Notes under the pieces: generated by a model
Seen by the model: only the letters and a program-made list of their open reading frames with translations
Databases searched by the model: none
What the model was told of the DNA's origin: nothing
Assembly (NCBI GenBank): GCA_037349105.1
Contig: JAYJMM010000019.1
Location: 372,001-436,000 of the forward strand
Source of the DNA: Limnomonas spitsbergensis
Lineage: Eukaryota > Chlorophyta > Chlorophyceae > Chlamydomonadales
Direction of reading: 5' to 3'
DNA: 64,000 nt
Position numbers and translations under genes: made by a program
Shown here: one piece after another, positions 63,918-64,000 of the stretch
How the letters are laid out: each line of letters begins with the position of its first letter
How positions within the stretch are numbered: the stretch's first letter is position 1

Positions 63918-64000
63918 CTGCGGGCAAAAGTGCGCATGGGAGGAAATCACGCAGTGTGCGTCAATAAGTTGGTCAGCTTCAGAGTAGAGGCAAAGATGAC

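Overview
The window reads as nuclear DNA of a green alga, most likely a chlorophycean (Chlamydomonas/Volvox relatives). The reasons are two secreted glycoproteins with long Ser-Pro rods and Cys-rich end domains, GTGAGT-type introns in short split genes, TGTAA poly(A) signals after stop codons, and nucleus-encoded mitochondrial proteins (uS14m, ATP12). The sequence is crowded with minisatellites and mobile-element debris. All exon models were read by eye from splice sites, reading phase and family resemblance.

Layout. 1-4405: no gene recognised. 4406-8567 (-): pherophorin-like rod glycoprotein gene 1. 8976-9185: small foldback element. 9585-29290: a CATGCA-rich minisatellite split by an 18.7-kb LTR-type retrotransposon (10096-28777). 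30088-34950 (+): pherophorin-like gene 2, head-to-head paralogue of gene 1. 36765-38220: decayed LINE-like pieces. 39078-40794 (-): mitochondrial ribosomal protein uS14m. 41225-48934 (+): mitochondrial F1-ATPase assembly factor ATP12, divergent from uS14m. 49970-52229 (+): unrecognised Gln-rich protein. 53990-62560: LINE-like and MITE-like debris with a broken gag-like frame (57216-58692). 63814-63917 (-): one exon of a Rab1/Ypt1 GTPase.

The main discovery candidate is the retrotransposon. It carries a Ty3/gypsy-type polyprotein frame of about 5,170 codons with zinc knuckles, a retropepsin motif, RT and RNase H, and then a complete-looking DNMT3-like cytosine-5 methyltransferase. After one in-frame TAA come a DDE integrase and a PHD finger. 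One element thus encodes a possible DNA-methylation writer and a possible chromatin reader. Its repeats are not ordinary LTRs: the order is B - interior - A - B - A, a split-direct-repeat layout, with TG...CA ends and a 4-bp target duplication. Immediately after the left B lies a 23-nt perfect complement of a site inside B, suggesting self-primed rather than tRNA-primed reverse transcription. B copies differ at one base and A copies at none, so the insertion looks young.

The second candidate is a pattern in at least five genes. Introns next to exons contain tandem, decaying copies ('echoes') of the exon boundary, including the splice acceptor or donor. The extreme case is an ATP12 intron with roughly 35 copies of a 33-36 bp unit built around the donor CAG|GTGAGAGG.
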